From contig OX381714.1 in assembly GCA_947462335.1 (NCBI GenBank), forward strand, positions 54,295,800 through 54,359,799: DNA of 64,000 bases. The letters run 5' to 3'. The DNA comes from Harmothoe impar. Taxonomy: Eukaryota > Annelida > Polychaeta > Phyllodocida > Polynoidae. The notes under the pieces are model-generated. The model had not been told where the DNA came from, did not search any database, and saw nothing but the letters and a program-made list of their open reading frames with translations. The position numbers and the translations under genes were made by a program. Of this stretch, positions 10,740 through 21,120 are shown piece after piece. Positions within the stretch are counted from its first letter, which is position 1. Each line of letters opens with the position of its first letter.

Positions 10740-11039
10740 TTAGGGCCTATGATAAAGTAAAAATCATGATTATTGGATATGTCATAACATATTCTCTTTC
10801 TAATGACATATGACACGTATATTGTAAATGGATCTATATCCTTCTAGAATTTTTAAATTTTCTTATTTCTACCACTGCCCCACCCTCTACATTATACCAT
10901 AAAAGTACCAAGAAATTGACTAGCATAATGCACTATGACTCGTATCGACTGCATCCTCGACTCATGGACCATCAAAAATTACTCTATAAATACGATAGCC
11001 CAAAAATTACGTAAGAAAGTGGTCATCATTTTAACAACA

Positions 11040-11290
11040 GTTGAGGGGAGGGGGGGAAGTGGTGGATTTTAGGTGAGTGCACCAACATTTTTCTGGTCTC
11101 CCCCCTTAACTGCTCAAGTGTTCAAATTAATTGCGGCCGACGCCTTTGAGCTAAAAAAAGGTGACCTTTTTTAGTGTCCGCCTCTTCAAGAGAGGTCCAC
11201 GTTTTTTGGTCCCCCCCCCCTCAAGAGTTTCAGATTATTTTAGTCTCCCCAAATCTACCCACCACCTCAGCCTCTTGTAAAAAAAATGGC
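11040..11290. repeat. Degenerate C-tract repeat related to 10.43-10.74 kb and 27.1-27.33 kb
   Basis: Shares alternating blocks of the kind TTTTTNG-CCCCCCCC-TCAAGAG and GTTCAAATTAATTG(C/T)GGCC with 27130-27330. Boundaries are not clear. It is probably an old member of the same MITE group as the element at 10429. Confidence 0.4.
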
Positions 11291-11364
11291 CACTTCCTAA
11301 ATTCTTATTTTTGCACCATCGAATATAAATGGCATGGGATAGGCCTTGTTTCACTAATGGGGGT

Positions 11365-11580
11365 TGATGGCTAAATTCGACACGGCGACATGGCCATTTC
11401 TTAAAATCGATATGTGACATGAGGCCTAGTGACATGCGACATGAGGTTTTAAATGATACTAAGTGACAAGGGACATATGCAATTCTTAATATCGACATGG
11501 GACATGGGGGTTATTAACCGACATGGACATGCGACATGGTCATTTCTTAAAATCGACATGCGACATGGGGGCCCCCATCT
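11365..11580. repeat. GACATGCGACATG family, single arm
   Basis: Runs of AATCGACATGCGACATGAGG, alternating with GCCATTTCTTAAAAT, match the right arm of the inverted repeat at 57675-58195. A further left-arm piece is at 52905-52985. No coding content. Confidence 0.6.
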
Positions 11581-11809
11581 ACACCCCCTCACTAGGTAGG
11601 CAGAGGCGTAGGAAGCAAATCTTCATTGGGGGGGCCCGGGGGGGCCCACTCCAACCAACTTTATGTATCAGTTTTTACACATGATTTATCATATACACAC
11701 TTATATTAGATTGTGTGGAAAAGTAGTATTTGAGCCCCCTTTTAGTTCTAATTTGGGGTCCAGCCCCTTCTACCATCGATCTACTGGCCTAGTGCCCCCG
11801 TACATACGG

Positions 11810-11891
11810 GATAGCGTGGCCGAGCGGTCTAAGGCGCTGGTTTAAGGCACCAGTCCTTTCGAGGGCGTGGGTTCGAATCCCACCGCTGTCA
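11810..11891 (+). tRNA. tRNA-Leu (anticodon AAG)
   Basis: The full cloverleaf is visible. The acceptor stem GATAGCG pairs with CGCTGTC (one T-G pair) and A is the discriminator base. The D-arm contains the A box GTGGCCGAGCGG. The anticodon arm CTGGT-TTAAGGC-ACCAG carries anticodon AAG. A class II variable arm (TCCTTTCGAGGG region) is present. The T-arm GTGGG-TTCGAAT-CCCAC gives the B box. A TTTT Pol III terminator follows at about 11895. Length is 82 nt, as expected for nuclear tRNA-Leu. No intron. Confidence 0.93.
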
Positions 11892-12088
11892 ATGGTTTTG
11901 TTCTGACTTGTGTAGGCCTATAGATTAGAGCACGCTGTGATCTACGTGTTTACACATGGGTAGGAGGGGGAGGATACACTAGGATGCACATGGCAGCTAT
12001 TAACTGTGATCAGTTGATATCCAGACTTATTATACGATCGGGCGACTCATCGTGCTTTTTAGGTGATATCCCCGTGCTGATATATAGT

Positions 12089-12152
12089 GATATCGGCACT
12101 CTTCCGGTGGATATCGGCACTCTTCCGGTGGATATCGGCACTCTTCCGGTGG
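12089..12152. repeat. 21-bp tandem repeat, three copies
   Basis: The unit GATATCGGCACTCTTCCGGTG is repeated three times with almost no change. The period is a multiple of three, so one frame reads DIGTLPV repeats, but there is no sign of a gene around it. Confidence 0.8.
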
Positions 12153-12197
12153 GCCTGAGCAATTCCGAAATTTCGTCACACATAAAATCCGAGGTTT

Positions 12198-12268
12198 CAT
12201 GGTGATTCGAACACGCTACTCCAAGACTTGAAGTCGGATGCTCTACGTGCTATGCCGTCGGGGCGCTG
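12198..12268 (-). ncRNA. tRNA-like relic (possible SINE head)
   Basis: On the minus strand GGCATAGCACGTAGAGCATC resembles an A-box region and GTGTTCGAATC a B box, at tRNA-like spacing. The arms do not pair well enough for a functional tRNA. Likely a tRNA pseudogene or the head of a tRNA-derived SINE. Confidence 0.35.
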
Positions 12269-12519
12269 GTATATGTGGGGGATGAAATGAGGAGTCTGTA
12301 GACTGACTTTCAGCCCTGTAGGGGCATTATTTAGCGAGTTATGGAAGAAATCACTCTTTTTGATGTAATTTCTCCTAAAATCAAATTTTTTTTATAATCT
12401 TATTTTTTTACTACAAAGGTAGTAGTTGGACTTTATTTACCTAGTCGTTAAAATAATTTTAGGGGGGTTTTTCACATACATAGGCCTATAGGCCCTTTAA
12501 AATTGCTACGCTTCCACTC

Positions 12520-12590
12520 GTCCACCCTCAGGTTCGAACCGGGGATCCCTTGCGTGTGAGCCATACGCGCTAACCGCTCGGCCACAGCTG
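12520..12590 (-). ncRNA. tRNA-like relic with intact A and B boxes
   Basis: Minus strand: A box TGGCCGAGCGGTTAGCGCG and B box GGTTCGAACC are well preserved, with CTCACACGC at the anticodon-loop position. The acceptor ends do not pair. This points to a tRNA-derived SINE head or a decayed tRNA rather than a working tRNA gene. Confidence 0.45.
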
Positions 12591-12689
12591 ATATGGTACA
12601 GTGGTGGGGAAACGCTGCCTATATTGAAGTATAGAGCTTCTGCTTCCTCACCTCCGCTACTGAAGAGTTCCACAACATGGCGACTGCAC

Positions 12690-13101
12690 CCTGATGATGA
12701 TGATGATATAGTTTTAAAACCAACACAGCCGAAGGCTGGTCAGCAGGTCCACAGGGCCCATACGGACCGAACCTGGGACAACAGGGTCCATGGTTAACAC
12801 TTAAATGAGATGAGGGACAACACAGACAAACACTTGAAGGTGAATACACTAAGAAAAACGAGGGAAAACAGAAAAACAATTAACATAGTCACAAAGGGAA
12901 AAAGGAGAATACACTGGAGGAACCTATACAATAGAATAAAATGTAATGTGGATGACACTGAGTGTCTGAAAAGGTCGCCGTAGCTCCTAGGTATTTTTAC
13001 TATATGTGTTGTTTTTTTTTGGTTTTTTTTTTTTTTGCCGTTTTTTTTGTTTATGCTGTATATATTCAATGGGGGGGTAAGAGCCCCAAGACAAGAAGGA
13101 G

Positions 13102-13135
<34 letters not shown>

Positions 13136-13592
13136 AGTCACGCTCCAACATGAATATACATATATACACAGGTGTTTGTCACCCTTTCCCCATCAGGTAG
13201 GGGAACAAACCCAAGGGACGGCGGATATCACCACAGGAGGGCACTGTTGTCAGCACAGAACCGTACAAGGGGTTCGTAGTCCTCCGTAGAGGCCCACTTC
13301 AGTGTGGCCAAAGCCAAATCATCGAGTGATGGGAACTGGTCAGCTCTAGAGGTTGGTGGCATTCCAAGGAGAGCCCTGTAATTTGCCTCTGGACAGGATG
13401 TGAGAATGTGGACAGCAGAAAACTGCTCACATCCACAAATACAGTCCGTTCGCTTGGGTACGTCAGCCCACCGCCGGTAGTCTATCCGGAAACGGGTCAC
13501 CATAGTCTGGGCTACCCGCCTAAGCGTCATCGGAACCGGATCCAGAGCTGCTTGGACCTTCAGGTGCCATTCCCTGGACCCTCTGTACAAGA
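12690..13592 (-). mobile_element. 5'-truncated LINE, 3' end
   Basis: A minus-strand fragment contains the last about 120 codons of a reverse-transcriptase ORF, a 3' UTR with poly-A/poly-T tracts, and a 3' terminus ending in a short ATC microsatellite (GATGATGATGATGATA on the plus strand at about 12692). A truncated 5' side plus a microsatellite tail is typical of CR1/L2/Jockey-like non-LTR elements. Confidence 0.65.
13228..13590 (-). pseudogene. LINE reverse transcriptase C-terminus (partial)
   Basis: The 120-residue open frame ends with the pattern C-x-C-x7-H-x4-C (CICGCEQFSAVHILTSC), the zinc-knuckle-like tail found after the RT domain of many Jockey/CR1/L2-type LINEs. No RT catalytic motif is present because the copy is truncated at about 13592. 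The sequence beyond that point is not coding. It lies inside the LINE fragment at 12690-13592. Confidence 0.65.
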
Positions 13593-13677
13593 CAACTTAT
13601 GTATCATTCAAATTCGAAATTAGGACATATATAAGGTAATTAAAGACATTTGAATGGAATAATCGTATAATAAAGCT

Positions 13678-13785
13678 AATAATGTATGGCTAACCCCCTC
13701 ACTCGGGGTTGTATGGCTCAATATCGACACTCGTGCCGATATTGAGCCATACAACCCCTTGTGAGGGGGTTAGCCATACATTATT
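13678..13785. repeat. Long near-perfect hairpin, ~49-bp arms
   Basis: The arm beginning AATAATGTATGGCTAACCCC is the near-perfect reverse complement of the arm ending GGTTAGCCATACATTATT, with a loop of only a few bases around 13730-13736. No target-site duplication is clear. This is one of five comparable hairpins in the window. Confidence 0.85.
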
Positions 13786-14541
13786 GGTTAACTATATGAT
13801 GACCCTCAGAGATTTCTCATTTGTGTGGGCCATGGTGCTTAAAATGATATTATTTTCCCTCTGATTTCAAGATATAAGTGCAAGGATCCAGGAGATATAA
13901 TAAGAATATGTAGGCCTATCCCAAAATAGATAGCATTATGTAGATGTTCACCAATAATACACATATTGCACCTCTATGCATTTATGAAAAAAATATTTTC
14001 AGCATATTACTAGTATTGGTACCTAAAAGTATGTGCACTGAAGTGTGCATTCCCCGGTTTTCAAGGCCCTAGCTATCTGGGAAGTCCTTAGCCATCAGCA
14101 TTGGAAAATATCTGTATAACATTATTCTCCCATAGGAATCTGCTCCCTTGAAGTATGATCCCAATATATCAAATACCAATCAATGATACACTGTTACTAG
14201 TACTGGGATTTGTAAATATAATATTGGAAGTTGCCAAAACCAAAAAGAGCTAGGTCATAGATAATTGCCAAGTGCTTAGCCTTATCAGTTGAACATTGGG
14301 AGTGTCAGGCCAGTCAAGAGAACAGCCTATGTACATTGGAGTTTACTAGGGGAAGTCACTGGTCAGGGATACCTCCGGTGCCCCACACCAGGGGACACTA
14401 GTGCCCCATAACTTCACCACTGGCCTAATTGACCTGGCCCATTAGCCATACCTGGGTCTTTCGGTAGTGACCCCTGTTGTTTGGCAATGGTACCAACATT
14501 ATATATCTCAGATCACCAAATCAAAATCCATTCACACTATA
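13786..14541. other. No gene recognised
   Basis: AT-rich sequence without convincing ORFs, splice-bounded exons or repeats. Confidence 0.5.
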
Positions 14542-14769
14542 AGCCCAAAATCCACGGCGGCAGGAATCTGCGTTAAAATGGTTTCGCTGCCCTGCCGCCA
14601 CTTTATCGCTGCTATTTCGCCCTGTCGCGCCTTTTTCGCGCCAGTGCCGCCAAAGTCCACGGCGTTACAGGGGCGAAAAGGGCGCGGCAGTGCGAAATAG
14701 CGGCGATAAAGTGGCAGCAGGGCCGCAAAACCATTTTAACGCAGATTCCTGCCGCCGTGGATTTTGGGC
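14542..14769. mobile_element. GC-rich foldback element with TATA flanks
   Basis: Almost the entire 228 bp is one palindrome. The left arm begins AGCCCAAAATCCACGGCGGC and the right arm ends GCCGCCGTGGATTTTGGGC. TATA occurs on both sides (14538-14541 and 14770-14773), probably the target duplication. It is much more GC-rich than its surroundings and encodes nothing. Confidence 0.7.
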
Positions 14770-15147
14770 TATAGCCTATATGTGCAAAATATGCAGATGT
14801 GGCATCTTCAAGTAGGAAAATCTCAGGTTCTACCTGGTCTAGAGCCAAAATGTAAAAAGGAGAATACTTCCCAATGTAATATCTAATGATCTACCATAAT
14901 TAAGAATACACCACCATTGACCTAATTTTATTCTCCCCTCCCTAACATGGGTTTGGAGTGTTGGATCCCCTGACCAATAATGGGGTTCCTTACCAATATG
15001 ATCGTTCATTTTGTGATAGAAGCATATCATTTGGTCCAGACATACTTTGTTTGATATTCTTTCATATTAAGATGGGAGGCACCTGAAATTTTGAGTTTAT
15101 TTTATCAGCCATTTGAAATTCTCTAAATTTTCCATTTTTAGAAATAG

Positions 15148-15437
15148 GGCCAAATAAAAGAAAAAGTTTTGTTCCAGGTAACATGGGAAGAATCTCTAGG
15201 GTCGGTAGGTCGGATTTTTTTTTTTTTTACTTTTTTTTTTTTACTGTCCCTCTAAAATTGACCCAAAAAAGTGTAAAGATGGGGACATTTTTTTCCAAAA
15301 TTTTTTAAAGCTAAATTTGACCCCAAAAAAGTATCAAAATATTTAAAAAATTGCAAAATTGCCAAAAAATACATAGGGTCGGCCCTATTAAGATAGGGTT
15401 GGTCGGGTGACCTGAAACAAACCTTCTTTTTTTGGCC
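15148..15437. mobile_element. MITE, GGCC-A/T-tract + CAGGTAAC family, copy 1
   Basis: The ends are GGCCAAATAAAAG... and ...CTTTTTTTGGCC. Inside each end is CCAGGTAACATGG / GTGACCTGAAACAAACC. Two GGGTCGG(T/C) blocks lie in inverted positions. A second copy is at 22123-22377, so this is a non-autonomous TIR family of about 255-290 bp. Confidence 0.7.
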
Positions 15438-15439
15438 TT

Positions 15440-16520
15440 ATCACCAGGGTGAGCAGCAATTCCGCCCTCCTCTATAGACACTGACCAGCACTCATTGTTA
15501 GTATCAGGAGGAGAGGATCGACCTGCCTCTAGTGGAGAAAGGGGGAATTAAAATATCTAGGTTCCATGTACTTAAATAGAATAGGCCATGCAAATGTTAT
15601 GGTATCGCAACATTACTACATATGGCAAGTATTGTATTGTTACAGTCCCTTTATTTAGGAACTCCTCCATATTTCTGGTATGTTTTTGGAAATGTGTTAA
15701 CTTTTACAAATGGAGAAATCTCATATGACATTTGGTCTTCTAAAACTCTAAAGTCAGCTAGTTAAGACTCAGTTGATCACCTATTTAGCATAGCTAGCTT
15801 CAGTGCTGACTTGAATATAATGATCTTGACCTGGGGTCAAGGTTACAGCTATTGTGTTAGTGGTAGCCCCTAGTGTTGACCTAGCATACATACTACATGT
15901 GCTAGCCTTAGGTAATCATGTGCTTAGCTTAACTCAGTTTCAGTGGTGTCCTTGACCTTCAACCTATATAAATAGCATTAACCTTGACCAAGGTCATCCT
16001 CTGGCCTGTGGGGGATGAGTTATTCAGTGCACGTGGTGTAGGTGTGTACTAAAACTAAGAAGGATGTGCGCTTAGAACAGGAGTAAAGCTACCTGTACAT
16101 ATTATCAAATCTATGTCACTCAAAATATATTCTGAGATTGAATGGGGCAATTAATACTAATTTATATCAGAATAAGAGAAGTAGATAAAGAAATTTCTAC
16201 ATTTGGTATGTTTAATAGTACTAAAAGCATGTTCCAAAGGTGAATGTGTTAAATATCTTTAATATTACATGAAGGGTCAATGAATTACAGTACGTCTGCT
16301 ATACTAGTATGATAGATCAGTCTTTACACTACAAATTGATAAGCTTGTGGTCTAAAGACATTTATGAATTAGAGACACAAGTGTAGTATAAAAACCTGTA
16401 GTGAATCTTGATGTTACAGATCAATTTGTAGTTTAAGACCAATTTGTAATATATAGACCTCATACACCCAACTGACCCTACTTCCATATTCAACAAGCAT
16501 TAGCTCTCCTACTCTCCTGC
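15440..16520. other. No gene recognised
   Basis: AT-rich sequence with a dispersed-repeat lead-in (15445-15480, shared with 2318-2365) and otherwise nothing that reads as coding, RNA gene or array. Confidence 0.5.
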
Positions 16521-16573
16521 ATGATAGAGCATGCACCAAACTCTAGCCACAATGGTACGTGATGTCTACGGTC

Positions 16574-17885
16574 AGGAGGGTGTTTTTCCCCATTGGTTTT
16601 TGTGTCCGTATGTGTCATATGGGAGTCCCGGCAACCCATACGGGCAAAAAGTGTTTTTCCTCATCGGATGCGGGAATTATTTTCCGCATCCTGTCCGTAT
16701 AAGTCCTCTCAATTCCTGAGCTATCGGAGCAGCATAAATTCAAAAAAAGGGCCCCGTATGCAGCATACGGACATAAATTTCTCCTTTAAGGGCCGCACAG
16801 TGTAGAATGCGGCCCTTAACGGTTTGGGAATGGACAAGAGAGGTCGGGGGAGGGACATATATTCACCATATCTCATAGTCTATCGAAGACCCTGACTTAT
16901 TCTCAACTTGTTTACAACATTTCGGCAAAAGGAGCGCCCATAGGACTGCTTACACCCAGGTCCGTGCTCTGGGTACATATACATACCTACAACACTGTGG
17001 TATTCGCCACATTGTTACTCTGGCTATGTTCATCCTGTGGGTCTGTAATTTTAACATAACCCTCATGATACCTATATCGATCCACACACCAGGATTCACC
17101 TTGATATCTCAAATATTAAAGCTTTCGGGCCACTTTTAGTAAAAGTGGACGGGTCTAACGCTAACCATTGAGCGCCCATAGGACTGCTTACACCCAGGTC
17201 CGTGCTCTGGGTACATATACATACCTACAACACTGTGGTATTCGCCACATTGTTACTCTGGCTATGTTCATCCTGTGGGTCTGTAATTTTAACATAACCC
17301 TCATGATACCTATATCGATCCACACACCAGAATTCACCTCGATATCTCAAATATTAAAGCTTTCGGGCCACTTTTAGTAAAAGTGGACGGGTCTAACGCT
17401 AACCATTGAACTCCAATAGGACTGCTCTTTCCCGCGCTGGCACCGGGCCCTGTTAGGACCGATCCATTTTTGAAGGCCACTTTTAGTAAAAGTGGACGGG
17501 TCTAACGCTAACCATTGAACTCCCATAGGACTGCTTACACCCAGGTCCGTGCTCTGGGTACATATACATACCTACAACACTGTTTGTATGGACTCTCTAG
17601 CCTAATCCCGTATGTGTATCTATGTTATGACGTCACAGAGGGAATTCCCTGGGGGTTCCCTGGAATGTAGACTGGTTTTTGTACATTTTTACAATTAGGG
17701 CAGGTGAGTGCCGCATTGGTACCCCATATGCAGCAGAATTTATGCCAATCCCGTATGCACATACGGACGTGATACGGAGGGGGGAAAAAAACAGTTTTTG
17801 GGCTTCCCAATGCAGGTCCCGTATATGGTCCGTATTTTTACTCCATACTGGTTCCGTATCGGACCAATGGGGAAAAACGCCCTCC
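16574..17885. mobile_element. TIR element carrying internal direct repeats
   Basis: A 22-bp segment (GGAGGGTGTTTTTCCCCATT and onward, 16575-16596) recurs inverted with one change at 17864-17885. Both flanks carry matching palindromes (CCGTATGCAGCATACGG at 16754; CCGTATGCACATACGG at 17751). The interior is the 238-bp direct repeat array. Target duplication was not resolved. Confidence 0.5.
16932..17590. repeat. 238-bp direct repeats with stem-loop
   Basis: Two nearly identical 238-bp units start at 16932 and 17170, followed by two partial units (about 17408 and 17517). Three of the unit ends contain the palindrome CCACTTTTAGTAAAAGTGG (17130-17148, 17368-17386, 17477-17495) followed by ACGGGTCTAACGCTAACCATT. 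No known RNA family or protein was recognised. Confidence 0.75.
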
Positions 17886-17970
17886 AGGGACTGACAATGT
17901 GACATTAATCCTCCTACTCCCACTATGAATAATATCTCCAGGCTCTTCTGTTAGCTCTGTAGCAACTGAG

Positions 17971-18182
17971 TGCCTCTACTGGGTACCCACGATTTTGACC
18001 GTGTCACTGTGTCGATTTTTATCAAAACAGCCCTGTCACTGTGTCGATTTTTATGTACATAGGAATTTAGAGAAAAATCCCTGTGGGTCGATTTTTACCC
18101 CTAATTTTCCTGTGTCCGTCGATCTTTAAAACAGCCTAAAACTGCCGTGTTGCCCGTGTCGATTTTTACCCACGTAGAGGCA
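17971..18182. mobile_element. MITE, TGCCTCTAC ends, copy 1
   Basis: The inverted ends are TGCCTCTACTGGGT and ACCCACGTAGAGGCA. The interior repeats GTGTCGATTTTTA. The same family occurs at 35290-35511 with better conserved ends. Confidence 0.65.
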
Positions 18183-18262
18183 CAACTGATGAGTGCTTTA
18201 TATCCAATATAACCATCATCATGGATCATGAAGTATATCCCTGGTAAGTAATAACGCTAAGC

Positions 18263-18425
18263 TTAAAGGGGGGCTAGCACTGTTCCTAGCAAAGACGGGT
18301 ACCTGCCAACTGAGTTCTTACCAAACATTGGTACCAGCGGCCCCAATTGACCAATCAGGGTGCCGCTATCAAGGTCACGTGACTCGCTAAAGCGGGTAGT
18401 CTTAGCCGTGCTAGCACCCCTTTAA
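18263..18425. mobile_element. Short TIR element with TTAA ends
   Basis: Left TTAAAGGGGGGCTAGCAC and right GTGCTAGCACCCCTTTAA are inverted repeats with one mismatch. The 163-bp body has no coding potential. Confidence 0.6.
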
Positions 18426-18470
18426 TGAAGCATCATGGGGACCCTTTTTGGTTTATAAACCCCTGCAGGG

Positions 18471-19306
18471 TAGGGTAGATTCACCCAAAGACGGACACAC
18501 ACCATGAGTCAGACACTTTTGACCACTGATTTCAAGGTAAAATATATGAAATCAGATAAAAAGTATAGGTTAGAATACAATTCCACACATTTTTCTTCAG
18601 TAATATGGAAACAGAGCATATCTAGAACAGAGATTTTGGTGTTTCTCGCTGTGGTAAAGTTAGGATATATTTTGTCATTTTGGTAGTCAAATCATGGAAG
18701 AAAATGAAAAAAGAGTTTCACAGATTCCCCTATTGTGAGTATGTGGTTATACATATTTCATACATGAAGCTATTAGATGAAACCCCTACATTTTCTGAAT
18801 CTAATTGGCAGAAAAGGATGGTTGAAATACTAGAATATTACTATTTATAGCCCATCTAAATTGTCCATGTCGGACACCAATTTCACCATGAGTCGGACAC
18901 TACTTTCTAAGTATTCCCCTGTATATGGAACAACATATAATCTATATTATATAGTAAAATTGATAGAAATAAGATATAGAACATGGAGGGTCATCATATA
19001 ATTCATGAGAACATAAAGATATGCTACTAATATGTTATGACAAGTTAACATAGACATGCATAGTGAATAGTCCTTATCTCCAATATTAAATTGGTTTTAA
19101 AGCTATCAGTATAAGTAAAATGAAGTCGGTTCTCATGGAATAGGAGTTTATGATGTTTATTTTATTGACATATCTTTTTTATATACCTCCTGTCAAAGAA
19201 ACGTTAAGGTAAAAGCTAATCGTTGTAGAAGATGATTTATTTTGAACTGAAAAATGGTCACTGGTACATCGCAAACGAACGTCCGGAAGTGGTGAATCTA
19301 CCCTAG
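18471..19306. mobile_element. Putative TIR element with GGTAGATTCACC ends
   Basis: TAGGGTAGATTCACC (18471-18485) recurs inverted as GGTGAATCTACCCTA (19291-19305). Just inside lie GACGGAC and GTCCG. The interior is AT-rich and non-coding and carries two ATGAGTC(A/G)GACACT motifs. No target duplication was resolved. Confidence 0.4.
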
Positions 19307-19589
19307 TCATGATGCAAGGATGCAGCCTTTGTGGGAAGAGCAGCCGGGGCTGCATTCATACATCATCAGCCTACATCAGACAGAATAAATAGACAATCTT
19401 TAGAAAAGAACAAAGGGCATGGCACATTGTACATTGGTCCTTTTATGGTTAATTAATTGACTCAATTGCTTTTGCCATTATTTGATGTGGATGTGGTCTG
19501 AAATTAAATTGTGTTTTTCTACATCTGTCCAAAAAAAAGGGCCAATTTACGATGGGCAACCACTGACATGTGCCTGTTCCTGGAGCGGG

Positions 19590-19597
19590 TATATAAA
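19590..19597 (+). promoter_or_regulatory. TATA box of the Gly/His/Tyr-rich protein gene
   Basis: TATATAAA lies 76 bp upstream of the start codon at 19666, which leaves room for a transcription start near 19620 and a 5' UTR of about 45 nt. Confidence 0.6.
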
Positions 19598-19665
19598 CAT
19601 GAAGGTCCATAGGAAGGCGTATGACTCGTTCAGTGGCCGTTTAGGACAGACAAACCACAAGTATC

Positions 19666-19802
19666 ATGAAGGTCTTCATCCTTGCAGCTCTCCTGGCTGT
19701 GGCTGCTGCTTCTGGTGGCCACAGTCACACACAGGCTGCAGGCCCCACAGAGGCTGACCAACCTGCAGGACCCAGCCCTGCTGACCAACCCGCCGGACCA
19801 GC
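19666..19802 (+). CDS. Secreted Gly/His/Tyr-rich protein, exon 1
   Basis: First exon of a compact two-exon gene. The product begins with a clear signal peptide (MKVFILAALLAVAAASGG), so it should enter the secretory pathway. An Ala/Pro/Gln-rich segment with ADQPAGP repeats follows. A TATA box lies 76 bp upstream, and the donor GTAAGT follows 19802 (phase 2). Joined to 21121-21382 it gives a 132-residue protein. Small secreted proteins of this composition act as matrix, cuticle, adhesive or antimicrobial components in many animals, but I do not recognise a named family. Confidence 0.85.
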
Positions 19803-20215
19803 GTAAGTAGATAATTTATTTGTCATATTGATTTACTTAAAAGGTCCCCCCTATCAAACACTAATGCATTCTATGACATTAGGAAAAAAATTGATAAAAC
19901 AAGGACATATTTCTGACAGATGGTGATCACAGTGATAAGAGTTAATACAGTTTATGTTACATACAGAGAAGACAACTAAGAGGGTTCATGATAGCCATTG
20001 GTCAGATCAATTCTGGGGAATTGAATCTCAACCTGATTAATAGACAGAAGGTTATAGAAAGAGAAAAAAGAGAAAGACAGAAGGAAAGACAGAGATAGAG
20101 AGACAGAGGGAAAATACTAGTTCAGGTTCAAGAAACCAATGGTACATAATAATACTTATAGAGTGAGTCGGGAAAAATATCTGCATTAATAATTCTTGCA
20201 TCAAAATCACAATAT

Positions 20216-21064
20216 CGTCGCCTCAGTATACAAAGGTTGTAAGTGAAAAAATTAGATTTTTTTTTTATTCTTTAATATTTTTATTTATCCAATAAATTTT
20301 CGACAATTTTTGGAATTTTTCAAAAAAGACCTTTTTCTGGGAGGCTATAGCTCAGTATACAAAGGTCGTAACTAAAAAAATGATCTTTTTCTCAGTATAC
20401 AAAGGTCGTAAGTGATGTGGAAATTGCAACCCCAATGTGTTTTAGCATTAAAATAACGTATTTTGTGTGTTTTTTCTAACCATTTTATATAATTCCTATT
20501 GTATAGGTACATTTTGGATATTTTCACAAAATATGCGTACTTTGAAGTGTAAAGGGGGTGAATTTAATGGGAAAATTACTAAAATTTCTTATTTTAGCCA
20601 AAATTTCACTGTTGCTAGGCAACATCAAGTGGTGTATAATTCTTTTAAGTGATATAAACAACTAAAAATATAAACGATTCATTTAGTGACCATTAGACTT
20701 GAATTAATCAACTATTTGGGCACTTATTTACAGTTTTGAACTGAGGAAATTACTTACAACCTTTGTATTCTGAATAGATGTACAAAAATAGGTATGAAAT
20801 TCAGTATACAAAGGTCGTAAGTGACCTAATTTTCCCCTTTTTTCCCTAATTTTTGCCATATTAACTAAGGAATTAGGTAGGATATTTTAGTATCATTCAT
20901 ATAATCAGTTTTTAGTTATTTGTGGTTATATGTAGGATGATTTCTGGGGAAATATACCATGTATTTTAAAAATTACAGCCTAAAGATCATATTGATTTTT
21001 CTTATTTTGCTCATATTTCAAAACATGAATTTTCCACTTACGACCTTTGTATACTGAGGCGACG
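20216..21064. mobile_element. MITE filling the intron, CGTCGCCTCAGTATAC ends
   Basis: The terminal inverted repeats of about 30 bp run from CGTCGCCTCAGTATACAAAG to CTTTGTATACTGAGGCGACG. The core motif CAGTATACAAAGGTCGTAAG recurs internally at about 20354, 20392 and 20803 and inverted near 20756. The flanks extend the symmetry (AATAT / ATATAT). The right end stops only 56 bp before exon 2, so the element lies very close to the probable branch-point region. It contains a perfect GTTGCTAGGCAAC at 20611-20623. Confidence 0.75.
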
Positions 21065-21120
21065 ATATATAATGTTTTTTATAAAAAACTTTTCTGTACA
21101 CTGTTCCTGTTTCTGTTCAG

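Noticed and set aside
12520..12590. Second functional tRNA gene
   Set aside because: A and B boxes are good, but the acceptor stem does not pair. Kept only as a tRNA-like relic.
13035..13289. Lys-rich and Phe-rich frames across poly-A/poly-T
   Set aside because: Homopolymer translation in the LINE 3' UTR.
17168..17377. 69-codon frame in the 238-bp repeat as a protein gene
   Set aside because: No ATG start, and the sister unit does not keep the same open frame. The conserved feature is the stem-loop, not the codons.
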